From contig CALETH010000131.1 of assembly GCA_937920105.1 (NCBI GenBank), positions 1 through 64,000 of the forward strand: a stretch of 64,000 nt of DNA, in the 5' to 3' direction. The position numbers and the translations under genes were made by a program. Below, piece after piece: positions 34,265-42,400 of the stretch. The stretch is from an uncultured Bacteroidota bacterium (lineage in GTDB: Bacteria > Bacteroidota > Ignavibacteria > UBA10030 > UBA8401). The stretch's first letter is position 1; each line of letters starts with the position of its first letter. The notes beneath the pieces were generated by a model that did not search any database, had not been told where the DNA came from, and worked only from the letters and a program-made list of their open reading frames with translations.

Positions 34265-36295
34265 ATGCAAAAAACACTTTTACAATTATCTTTTATTGTT
34301 TTTATTCTTCCTCTGTGCAGTTTTCTTTTTCTTATTTTTTTCGGAAAAAAACTGCGAGCGGAAATATTCGCAACTTCTGTTATTGCAGTAACATTTCTTT
34401 TAAGCATATTTATTGCAACTATAAAATTTTTATCTTTTCCTCAAGAAACATTTCATTATTCTTTTTCTTGGATAAATTTTCCCATCAAGATAGAAACCGG
34501 AATTTTACTCGATAATCCCGCAGCAATAATGCTTGTTATCGTAACATTCATCAGTTTTCTTGTACATCTTTTTTCTATAGAATATATGAAAGGAGATGTA
34601 CGTTACTCACGATATTTTTCTTATCTTGGATTTTTTACCACATCAATGCTCGGAATAATTCTCACCGATAATCTTTTTACGATGTACATGTTTTGGGAAT
34701 TGGTTGGTATTAGTTCCTATCTTCTCATCGGACATTGGTACGAAAAAACTTCTGCTGCCAACGCATCAAAAAAAGCATTTATCGTCAATCGCATTGGTGA
34801 TGTAGGAATGTTCATTGGAATTATGTTGTTGTGGAATAATTTTCACACACTCACATTTGAAGGAATTTTTTCTTCACTCAATACTATAGAAAACACATCA
34901 CTACTAACTGTTGCTGGACTTTTACTTTTTTGCGGAGCAATTGGAAAATCTGCACAATTTCCATTACAAGTGTGGTTGCCGGATGCTATGGAAGGACCAA
35001 CTCCCGTGAGTGCATTAATTCATGCAGCAACAATGGTGGCTGCAGGTGTGTATCTGGTGCTTCGCATTTTTCCGTTACTTACCATCGAAGCGTTAACCGT
35101 GATTGCGTACATCGGAGCAGTTACAGCATTTATTGCAGCAACAATTGCAGTTGTTCAAACAGACATCAAAAAAATATTGGCGTACTCTACAATAAGTCAG
35201 TTGGGATATATGATGCTTGGTTTGGGTTCACTTGGATATACAGCGGGATTTTTTCATTTAGTTACACATGCAATTTTTAAGGCGGGACTTTTTCTCGGAG
35301 CCGGTTCGGTAATTTATGCAATGCACAATTCAATACAGGCATTACATCACACAAAAAATCATGATGTTGATGCACAAAATATTTTTTTTATGGGTGGATT
35401 GAAAAAGAAAATGCCAATTACATTTTGGACTTTTCTTATGTGCACTTTTGCACTCACGGGAATTCCATTGACTTCCGGATTTTTAAGTAAAGATGAAATT
35501 CTTACATCAGCACTTGTCTTTGGAAACCACACCAATAATTTTCTTCTTCCGTTGTTGGCTTTCAGTACGGTGATGTTAACATCATTTTATATGTTTCGTC
35601 TTATCATTGTTGCATTTTTAGGAAATCATATTGATGAAAAAAGAATAGAACACATTCACGAATCTCCCAAAGTGATGCTCGTACCATTGATTGTATTGGC
35701 AGTGTTATCATTTTTTGTTTTCTATTCGTTCAATCCATTTTCTGTATCAAACAGTTGGTTTACAAAAATTATTACTTTACCACGTTCACTTATTTCAACC
35801 TATCTTCCTGAACACAGAAAATTTGCAGTAACACCACATCAACAAATACACACTCTTGCAATGGTTGTTTCGTTTGGGGCAACATTATTAGGAATATTAT
35901 TTGCATTTCTTTTGTATTATTGGAAAAAGATTTCTCCACAAAAGATTGCACAAAAATCTCGTTTATTATATTCATTTTTTTCTCAACAATGGTACTTTGA
36001 TAGATTCTATAATATATTTGTGGTGAAAGGAACACTTGCATTTTCTAAAATTTTTTCTTGGTTTGATGTAAAAGTTATTGATGGATGTGTGAATGGAACA
36101 GCAGTACTATTTCAAAAAATTTCTTTTGTGAGTGGAAAATTTGATTCCATTATTGTTGATGGAATCGTTAATTTTATTGCGTATTTTTCCGGCATGTTGG
36201 GATTAGGGTTACGAAAAATCCAAACAGGAAAAGTGCAAACTTACATTGCATTAGTAATCGTTGGAATTTTAATTTTATTTTTTGTGTATAAATGA
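34265..36295 (+). CDS. nuoL: NADH-quinone oxidoreductase subunit L
   Basis: Antiporter-like proton-pumping subunit with the long lateral helix. 676 residues and about 16 helices. Key segments: MFWELVGISSYLLIGHWYEK with the pump glutamate, KSAQFPLQVWLPDAMEGPTPVSALIHAATMVAAGVYL, and ILAYSTISQLGYMMLG. The amphipathic lateral helix and a final anchor helix (YIALVIVGILILFFVYK) are present. A GIY-YIG gene follows before nuoM. Confidence 0.97.
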   Translation: MQKTLLQLSFIVFILPLCSFLFLIFFGKKLRAEIFATSVIAVTFLLSIFIATIKFLSFPQETFHYSFSWINFPIKIETGILLDNPAAIMLVIVTFISFLVHLFSIEYMKGDVRYSRYFSYLGFFTTSMLGIILTDNLFTMYMFWELVGISSYLLIGHWYEKTSAANASKKAFIVNRIGDVGMFIGIMLLWNNFHTLTFEGIFSSLNTIENTSLLTVAGLLLFCGAIGKSAQFPLQVWLPDAMEGPTPVSALIHAATMVAAGVYLVLRIFPLLTIEALTVIAYIGAVTAFIAATIAVVQTDIKKILAYSTISQLGYMMLGLGSLGYTAGFFHLVTHAIFKAGLFLGAGSVIYAMHNSIQALHHTKNHDVDAQNIFFMGGLKKKMPITFWTFLMCTFALTGIPLTSGFLSKDEILTSALVFGNHTNNFLLPLLAFSTVMLTSFYMFRLIIVAFLGNHIDEKRIEHIHESPKVMLVPLIVLAVLSFFVFYSFNPFSVSNSWFTKIITLPRSLISTYLPEHRKFAVTPHQQIHTLAMVVSFGATLLGILFAFLLYYWKKISPQKIAQKSRLLYSFFSQQWYFDRFYNIFVVKGTLAFSKIFSWFDVKVIDGCVNGTAVLFQKISFVSGKFDSIIVDGIVNFIAYFSGMLGLGLRKIQTGKVQTYIALVIVGILILFFVYK

Positions 36296-36351
36296 ATATA
36301 ATTTTAAAAAAATACAATTTTATATTTATAAACTATAATAAGGAATAAATT

Positions 36352-37026
36352 ATGCCATGGATGGAATTCATTAGAGAAGATTCTTACGTAAGTAAGGATA
36401 GCCCAAATATAGCAATAACCAGCGACCGCAAATTCATGTTTAATTCTCAGTTTGTCAGATTAGCTGGCTTGAATATCAAACAACGGGTGGTAGTTCATAT
36501 TCATCCAGAGACGTATAGAATTGGATTTGAATTTGTTACAGATGATAATCAAAATTCTTTCCAATTAGGTTATCAATCTCGTGGTAGTAAATCAGGAGGA
36601 CTTAATTGTACAGCTGGAGCAGTAATTAATAGATTTGCTTGGATAAAGGCAATTTCAGAATTAAAATCTCCCCAAGCAAAACGTTTTTCTCCAAAACAAG
36701 ATAGAGAAATGGGGAAATTGGTATGGGCAATACAACTTTGTCCGGCTTTTGAAATTAGCGAGTCTAGAGAAGCAAATAATATTCCAAGTGGAGCAAAAGG
36801 AATATATCGGTATAAACGTCATAGTGGAGAAATAGTTTATATAGGTAAAGGAGATATAAAGAGTAGATTAAATGAACCTCAAAGACGAGAATGGAAGTTT
36901 GATACAATTGAGTATTCAATTGTAGAAGATGTAGATGCAAGAACAAAATGGGAAGAATTTTGGATTGTTCGTTTTCAAGAAGAAAATAAACAACAACTTC
37001 CAATGTATAATAAAATTTCTGCTTAA
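36352..37026 (+). CDS. GIY-YIG nuclease-domain protein with unknown N-terminal domain
   Basis: 224 residues. The C-terminal 80 form a GIY-YIG fold: G150-I-Y, Y163-I-G, the catalytic Arg 172 (SRL), a Glu at 201/202 (KWEEFW) and Asn 220 (MYNK), so the active site looks complete. The first 140 residues are a separate domain with strands (RVVVHIHPETYRIGFEFV) that I do not recognise, possibly a recognition or SWI-like module. It has no homing-endonuclease context such as an intron. The gene lies between nuoL and nuoM. Confidence 0.78.
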   Translation: MPWMEFIREDSYVSKDSPNIAITSDRKFMFNSQFVRLAGLNIKQRVVVHIHPETYRIGFEFVTDDNQNSFQLGYQSRGSKSGGLNCTAGAVINRFAWIKAISELKSPQAKRFSPKQDREMGKLVWAIQLCPAFEISESREANNIPSGAKGIYRYKRHSGEIVYIGKGDIKSRLNEPQRREWKFDTIEYSIVEDVDARTKWEEFWIVRFQEENKQQLPMYNKISA

Positions 37027-37062
37027 AATTATAGAATATATTTTTACATATTTGATACAATT

Positions 37063-38643
37063 ATGCAATTCACATTTCTCAATATAGGAATACTCACATG
37101 GCTAACATTCTTACCATTGGTAGGAATGCTGTGTATCTTTTTTCTTCCACAAAAAAAATCACAACTAGCAAAATGGATAACATTAGGTTGCACAACAATC
37201 CAATTGTTATTAGCAACAATCATTTATATAAAATTTGATAGAACATTAGCAGGAGTAAATTCTATCGAAGGAATGCAATTCAAAGAAATTTTTCCATGGA
37301 TTTCTATTAACAGTACAGAATGGTTCGGGAAAATTTCCATTCAATATTTTTTAGGAATTGATGGACTCAGTGTTCCGATGATTTTATTAACAGCAATTAT
37401 TTCTTTCATTGCCGTTCTTGCATCATGGAAAATAGAAAAATCCGTGAAAGGATATTTTTCATTATTTCTTTTATTAAACACCGGAATGTTTGGCGTTTTT
37501 GTTGCGTTAGATTTTTTCTTGTTCTTTATTTTTTGGGAATTAATGTTGTTACCAATGTATTTTCTTATTGGAGTGTGGGGTGGAGAGCGAAGAGAATATG
37601 CAGCAGTAAAATTTTTCCTCTACACATTATTTGGTTCAGTGCTGATTTTATTAGTGATGTTGGCATTATACTTTAGTGTTACTGTTACTGATGCAATAAC
37701 TGGAGAAAAAATGCACACCTTCAATATGCTCGCAATGATGAATCCACAAAATTTTGAAAACAATTCACTCTTATTCGGACTTCACACTTATTGGAGATAC
37801 ATTGCATTTATTGCACTCTTTATTGGATTTGCAATTAAATTACCGTTGTTTCCATTTCACACATGGCTGCCTGATGCACACGTGGAAGCACCAACAGCAA
37901 TCAGCGTTATTCTTGCCGGCATACTTTTAAAAATGGGTGGATATGGTTTAGTGAGAATTGCATTACCAATTTTTCCGGATGCAGCAATACACTATGTATA
38001 TCCTATTGCCTTTTTGGGATTTATTAATATTGTGTATGGTGCATTGTGTGCAATGGCACAAAAAGATTTTAAAAAACTCATTGCCTATTCATCCGTCAGC
38101 CACATGGGAATTGTAGTGTTGGGAATTGCAGCGTTAAATACGCAAGGAATGGTTGGAGCAATGTTGCAAATGTTCAATCACGGAACAATTACCGCAATGC
38201 TCTTTGTTATTGTCGGCGTATTGTATGATAGAACACACACACGTCAGATAAGTGAGTTTGGCGGGTTGATGAATAAAATGCCAAAATATTCTGCATTAGT
38301 AGTCATTGCATTTTTTGCATCACTTGGTTTGCCGGGATTAAGCGGATTTATTTCTGAGGCCTTTTCATTTCTCGGTGCATTTCAAACTCATCAATGGTTA
38401 ACTATTGCTTCCACATCTGGAATAGTATTAACCGCCGCTTATATGTTGTGGACTTTTCAACGTGTGTATTTAGGAACACTTCCGGAAAAATGGAATTCAC
38501 TACAAGATATTTCCAAACGAGAGTTATTGATGTTAGTTCCGCTAGCAATCATTATAATATTTTTAGGAATTTATCCAACACCAATGTTAGAATTAATGAA
38601 TACTTCTGTGAACGCTCTTGTTGAAATGGTAAAAGTGAAATAA
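37063..38643 (+). CDS. nuoM: NADH-quinone oxidoreductase subunit M
   Basis: Antiporter-like proton-pumping subunit. 526 residues, about 14 helices. Family motifs: FFIFWELMLLPMYFLIGVWGG with the pump Glu, KLPLFPFHTWLPDAHVEAPTAISVILAGILLKMGGYGL, and LIAYSSVSHMGIVVLG. Its stop codon overlaps the start of the next membrane protein (TAATG), tying two non-nuo genes to it. Confidence 0.97.
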   Translation: MQFTFLNIGILTWLTFLPLVGMLCIFFLPQKKSQLAKWITLGCTTIQLLLATIIYIKFDRTLAGVNSIEGMQFKEIFPWISINSTEWFGKISIQYFLGIDGLSVPMILLTAIISFIAVLASWKIEKSVKGYFSLFLLLNTGMFGVFVALDFFLFFIFWELMLLPMYFLIGVWGGERREYAAVKFFLYTLFGSVLILLVMLALYFSVTVTDAITGEKMHTFNMLAMMNPQNFENNSLLFGLHTYWRYIAFIALFIGFAIKLPLFPFHTWLPDAHVEAPTAISVILAGILLKMGGYGLVRIALPIFPDAAIHYVYPIAFLGFINIVYGALCAMAQKDFKKLIAYSSVSHMGIVVLGIAALNTQGMVGAMLQMFNHGTITAMLFVIVGVLYDRTHTRQISEFGGLMNKMPKYSALVVIAFFASLGLPGLSGFISEAFSFLGAFQTHQWLTIASTSGIVLTAAYMLWTFQRVYLGTLPEKWNSLQDISKRELLMLVPLAIIIIFLGIYPTPMLELMNTSVNALVEMVKVK

Positions 38644-39083
38644 TGAAGATATCAGAAAACATCATCCCACTGTCCTTAGAAGAAGTAATAATTTTACAAA
38701 AAAAACGGACGAAAATTATTATTGCTTTATCTAAAATAGAAATTTTTTCTTTGGGAGTATTATTTTTCTTTTTTCGAAATAATCTTAATGAAATAGTATT
38801 TTTTGTCCTTTTAGGTTGTGTTACAGTTTTGTTGATAGTGATTAGTTTTATAGCAGTAAAACAAATAAATAAAGATTTATATAAAGATATAAAAAAAATA
38901 ATTATAGGTACTATTGATAATAAACTTATTGAGTTTTATAAATCTCCATCGTATTACCTTTTTATCGGTAACGAAAAAATTTTTGTTGATAAAAAAACAT
39001 ATCAACAATATGAAATTGGTGCTAAGATAGAGATTCATATCACTTTTTACAGTCAACACGTATTTATTATTAAGTATCTTTAA
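38643..39083 (+). CDS. two-helix membrane protein, paralogue 1
   Basis: 146 residues: a short N-terminus MKISENIIPLSLEE, two membrane helices (about 29-47 and 51-70), and a soluble C-terminal beta-like domain. It shares its N-terminal motif, the IGTIDNK segment and the closing EIHIT..SQH motif with the next gene, so they are tandem paralogues. It is coupled to nuoM by a one-base overlap. No known complex I subunit matches; function unknown. Confidence 0.65.
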   Translation: MKISENIIPLSLEEVIILQKKRTKIIIALSKIEIFSLGVLFFFFRNNLNEIVFFVLLGCVTVLLIVISFIAVKQINKDLYKDIKKIIIGTIDNKLIEFYKSPSYYLFIGNEKIFVDKKTYQQYEIGAKIEIHITFYSQHVFIIKYL

Positions 39084-39538
39084 TGAAAATCTCAGAAAAT
39101 ATCGTTCCACTTTCTCCGGAAGAAATTGAAACTTTACAAAAAGACAAAAGAAATACTCTTATAGCAGTTCCAATAGTAGGAATAGTTTTTGTAATAGTTT
39201 TATATTTCATTTTTGATGAAAACATTTTGTGGTTTTATACAGTGAGTGGGAGTATCCTTTTATTATTTTCTTTTTTCATGTGGAAAACAACTCAAAAAAT
39301 TCGTAAAGATATTCAAGAAGGAATGAAAAGGGTAATTGTTGGTACGATTGATAATAAATCTGCTCAAAAATCAGCAACCACTAATAATAAATCCAGCACC
39401 AATACTAATTACTATTTGTGGCTCGGTGAAGAAAAATTTTCCATCAATTCAGATACTTATTATAAATGTGAAAAAGAACAAAAAGTAGAAATTCATATAA
39501 CACCACACTCTCAACATATATATAAAATTATTGTATGA
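39083..39538 (+). CDS. two-helix membrane protein, paralogue 2
   Basis: 151 residues, same layout as its upstream paralogue: MKISENIVPLSPEE, helices at about 29-46 and 50-68, the shared IVGTIDNK, an Asn/Ser-rich insert (TTNNKSSTNTN), then KVEIHITPHSQHIYKI. The start shares a base with the previous stop, and the end overlaps the WG-repeat gene by four bases, so three unassigned genes form one translational unit. Function unknown. Confidence 0.65.
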   Translation: MKISENIVPLSPEEIETLQKDKRNTLIAVPIVGIVFVIVLYFIFDENILWFYTVSGSILLLFSFFMWKTTQKIRKDIQEGMKRVIVGTIDNKSAQKSATTNNKSSTNTNYYLWLGEEKFSINSDTYYKCEKEQKVEIHITPHSQHIYKIIV

Positions 39539-40641
39539 ATATTGTAATGCTATTGTTTTGTATTATCGCTGGATTTTTTATTTTTTTTGGATGTTCTAAA
39601 GCCATGAAAAAATCTTCATCATTTCCTTCTATAGAACAAGAAACATTAGAAGAACGAGAAAAGGGCTTTCAACAATATCCCAACGCATTATATCCAATAG
39701 AAAAAAATGGAAAATGGGGATATATGAATCGTGCAACAAAAATTATTATTCAACCACAATATGAAAACGTGGAAGATTTTTTTGAAGGAAGAGCAAAAAT
39801 CCAAAAAAATGGAAAGTATGGGTATATTGATAGTACTGGAAAAGAAATTATTTTAGCACAATTTGAAAAGGCAGAAAATTTTTTTGAAGGATTTGCAAAA
39901 ATAAAAAAAAATGAGAAATACGGCTTTATTGATAAAACAGGAAAAGAAATTATCTCACCACAATTTGAAGATGCGGGAAATTTTTCTGAGGGCTTTGCTG
40001 CTGTAAAAATAAATGGTAAAACCGGATTTATAAATAGAGAAGGAAAAATAATTATCCAACCGCAATTTTTACGTGCAGTGTATGTTTCGCAATTTTCTGA
40101 AGGACTTGCTTCAGTCTATACCTCGGAAGAAGAAGGTGGTGGATATATTGATAAAAAAGGTGAGTGGATTATTCAACCAAATTTTATTGAAGTTGGTCCT
40201 TTTCGTAATGGACTTGCCAGAGTTGCTGTTCAAGAAGATAAAATACTGACTGGCTTTCTTGATAAAGGTGGTCTATTTGTTATCGCACCATCATTTACTT
40301 TTGCATGGGATTTTTCTGAAAATTTTGTAACGGGTTGGACATTAAGCGAAGACCGAACGAAAAAAATCTGGAAATGTATGGATACACAAGGCAATATTGT
40401 TCTTGATAATTTACCATATCGAACAGTTGGTGCATGTGTGGGAGGATTTATTCCTATACAAAATTCTGAAATGAAGTGGGGATTTATGGATATCACTGGA
40501 AAAGAAATTATTCCACCGCAATTTTCAGGAATAAATCATTTTAAAAATGGACTTGCGAGAATGGAAATAGGAGATTTCTCTCGTGGACATACGTCTATTG
40601 TTTATATTAATCCAACAGGCAAAATAGTTTGGCAACCGTAA
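39535..40641 (+). CDS. WG-repeat lipoprotein
   Basis: 368 residues. A lipoprotein signal with the lipobox FFGC (Cys about residue 21) anchors it to a membrane. About eight WG-type repeats follow, each with a pattern like NGKYGYIDSTGKEIILAQFE and NFSEGFA. WG beta-repeat proteins are common on the surface of Bacteroidota; no enzymatic role is known. It overlaps the preceding gene and is separated from nuoN by a double palindrome. Confidence 0.87.
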   Translation: MNIVMLLFCIIAGFFIFFGCSKAMKKSSSFPSIEQETLEEREKGFQQYPNALYPIEKNGKWGYMNRATKIIIQPQYENVEDFFEGRAKIQKNGKYGYIDSTGKEIILAQFEKAENFFEGFAKIKKNEKYGFIDKTGKEIISPQFEDAGNFSEGFAAVKINGKTGFINREGKIIIQPQFLRAVYVSQFSEGLASVYTSEEEGGGYIDKKGEWIIQPNFIEVGPFRNGLARVAVQEDKILTGFLDKGGLFVIAPSFTFAWDFSENFVTGWTLSEDRTKKIWKCMDTQGNIVLDNLPYRTVGACVGGFIPIQNSEMKWGFMDITGKEIIPPQFSGINHFKNGLARMEIGDFSRGHTSIVYINPTGKIVWQP

Positions 40642-40668
40642 TATGATTAAGTTATTCAAAAAAACAAT

Positions 40669-40748
40669 GTCATTCCCACATGTTTTTAGTGGGAATCCAT
40701 TTTTTAAATTTTCGTAAAAATATGGATTCCCGCTTTCGCGGGAATGAC
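40669..40748. repeat. two GTCATTCCC/GGGAATGAC palindromes overlapping the false nuoN start
   Basis: GTCATTCCCAC/GTGGGAATCC at 40669-40699 and GGATTCCCGC/GCGGGAATGAC at 40724-40748, facing each other. The open frame from 40680 passes through them, but this is repeat sequence, not a nuoN N-terminus. Confidence 0.8.
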
Positions 40749-40772
40749 CTTAAAAAATTTTGTATTCGCTTT

Positions 40773-42221
40773 ATGATTGAACACATCCTTTCTTCGCTAC
40801 ACTATATTTATCCAGAGATTACACTTCTTGGGACAATTCTTACTATTATAATAGCAGATGTTTTTTTATCATCACATAAAAAAATATCTTTTGTTATAAT
40901 TGCTTTTATTGGAATTTTTCTTCTAGCAACATTTCTTATTCAACAACAATTTTCTCTTAATGCAATTTTTGATGGAATGCTTACAATAGATTCCTTTGCA
41001 CGATTTTTTAAACTTTTAATTATTGCTGCTGGTGCATTCACAATTCTTTTCTCACTCAATTCATCAGAGCTTACTACAATCCATCAACGCCTCGGTGAAT
41101 ATTATGCAATTCTTTTCACCGCAATGCTGGGAATGTTTTTAATGGTCAGTGCAACACATCTGCTCACATTATATTTAGCAATAGAACTTACCAGTATTAG
41201 TTTCTACATTTTGGTTGGCATTATAAAAGAAAGACAATCTTCATCCGAAGCATCGCTGAAATATATTTTATATGGAGCATTTTCTTCCGGAGTAATGTTG
41301 TACGGACTTTCACTTTTTTATGGAATGTTTGGTTCGTTAGAATTTAGTGCTATACAAATTGCTCTTATAGAAGGAAGCACAAATCCATTATTACTATTGT
41401 TTGCAACATTGTGTTTGCTTGTCGGACTTGGATATAAAATTTCCATTGTTCCGTTTCATTTTTGGACTCCTGATGTGTACGAAGGTGCACCAATTACTAT
41501 TACAGCATTTCTTTCCGTTGCATCAAAAATTTCCGGATTTGCTTTGCTGATGCGAATAGTAATGATGTTTTCCGAAGTGAAAGAAATTCCTCTACAACAA
41601 ATTCTCATTATCATTTCTATTCTAACAATGACGATTGGAAACCTTGTGGCCTTATGGCAAAATAATATTAAAAGATTTCTTGCATACTCTAGTATTGCCC
41701 ACGCCGGATATTTATTATTAGGGTGTGTAACGATGGGAAAAGAAGGATTGATGGCAATGATGTTGTACAGCGGAATATATCTTTTTATGAACCTTGGAAC
41801 ATTTTATGTTGCAATGTTTGTTGCTGATATAAAACAAAGTGAACATCTTGATGCTTACAAAGGATTAGGAAAATCATTTCCATTTCTTTCTATTGCAATG
41901 GTAATATTTTTAATTTCGCTAACGGGGTTGCCGCCTACTGCAGGATTTATAGGTAAACTGTATTTATTTTCTTCTTTAATGAATGCAAAACTTGTATGGT
42001 TAGCATTGATAGCAGTTATTAATAGTATTATATCATTATACTATTATATAAGAATTATCCGGAACATGTTTTTGCGTGATGAGGAATTACCAATCATAAC
42101 ACATAATATTTTTTTATTTCCTCAAAAAATTCTTCTTTTACTTTTACTTCTTCCCACAATTATTTTTGGAATGTATTTTTCTCCATTGATGGAATTGGTG
42201 CGAAGTTCCATACTGAAATAG
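40773..42221 (+). CDS. nuoN: NADH-quinone oxidoreductase subunit N
   Basis: Antiporter-like proton-pumping subunit, 482 residues from the ATG at 40773. The longer open frame (to 40680) adds 31 residues encoded by palindromic repeats and is rejected. Motifs: LYLAIELTSISFYILVG with the pump Glu, KISIVPFHFWTPDVYEGAPITITAFLSVASKISG, FLAYSSIAHAGYLLLG and LTGLPPTAGFIGK. It is the last nuo gene of the locus. Confidence 0.96.
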   Translation: MIEHILSSLHYIYPEITLLGTILTIIIADVFLSSHKKISFVIIAFIGIFLLATFLIQQQFSLNAIFDGMLTIDSFARFFKLLIIAAGAFTILFSLNSSELTTIHQRLGEYYAILFTAMLGMFLMVSATHLLTLYLAIELTSISFYILVGIIKERQSSSEASLKYILYGAFSSGVMLYGLSLFYGMFGSLEFSAIQIALIEGSTNPLLLLFATLCLLVGLGYKISIVPFHFWTPDVYEGAPITITAFLSVASKISGFALLMRIVMMFSEVKEIPLQQILIIISILTMTIGNLVALWQNNIKRFLAYSSIAHAGYLLLGCVTMGKEGLMAMMLYSGIYLFMNLGTFYVAMFVADIKQSEHLDAYKGLGKSFPFLSIAMVIFLISLTGLPPTAGFIGKLYLFSSLMNAKLVWLALIAVINSIISLYYYIRIIRNMFLRDEELPIITHNIFLFPQKILLLLLLLPTIIFGMYFSPLMELVRSSILK

Positions 42222-42278
42222 TGTTCTTGCCAATACATCTTTTTTTTTGTACATTATTAAACTTTTCTCAATTCTTAA

Positions 42279-42352
42279 GGCGGGGTAGCTCAGCTGGTTA
42301 GAGCGTCGGAATCATAATCCGTAGGTCGGGGGTTCAAGTCCCTCCCCCGCTA
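42279..42352 (+). tRNA. tRNA with anticodon CAT (elongator tRNA-Met most likely)
   Basis: A 74-base cloverleaf: acceptor GGCGGGG/CCCCGCT (G1-U72 wobble), D arm GCTC-GAGC, anticodon arm TCGGA-ATCATAA-TCCGT with CAT at 34-36, variable loop AGGTC, T arm GGGGG-TTCAAGT-CCCTC. CCA is not encoded. The G1-U72 pair and the lack of a GGG/CCC anticodon stem argue against initiator tRNA. tRNA-Ile2 (lysidine-modified CAU) is an alternative, because tilS follows, but G4-C69 and G5-C68 do not match the known TilS-positive C-G pairs of E. coli. Confidence 0.93.
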
Positions 42353-42362
42353 CAATAATAAC

Positions 42363-42400
42363 CCTTTCAATCGGCTCAACGATATGAAAGGTTTTTTTTT
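42363..42400 (+). terminator. intrinsic terminator after the tRNA
   Basis: CCTTTCA/TGAAAGG with an inner ATCG/CGAT and a 6-base loop, followed by nine T at 42392-42400. The tilS ATG begins at the next base, so the T-run is also its leader. Confidence 0.8.

Noticed and set aside
40680..40772. Longer nuoN start
   Set aside because: The 31 extra codons run through palindromic repeats; the true N-terminus is at 40773.
22803..42221. Insertion sequence or prophage carrying the toxin-antitoxin genes into nuo
   Set aside because: No transposase, integrase or target duplication recognised at the module borders.
42279..42352. Initiator tRNA-fMet
   Set aside because: It lacks the C1-A72 mismatch and the three G-C pairs of the initiator anticodon stem.
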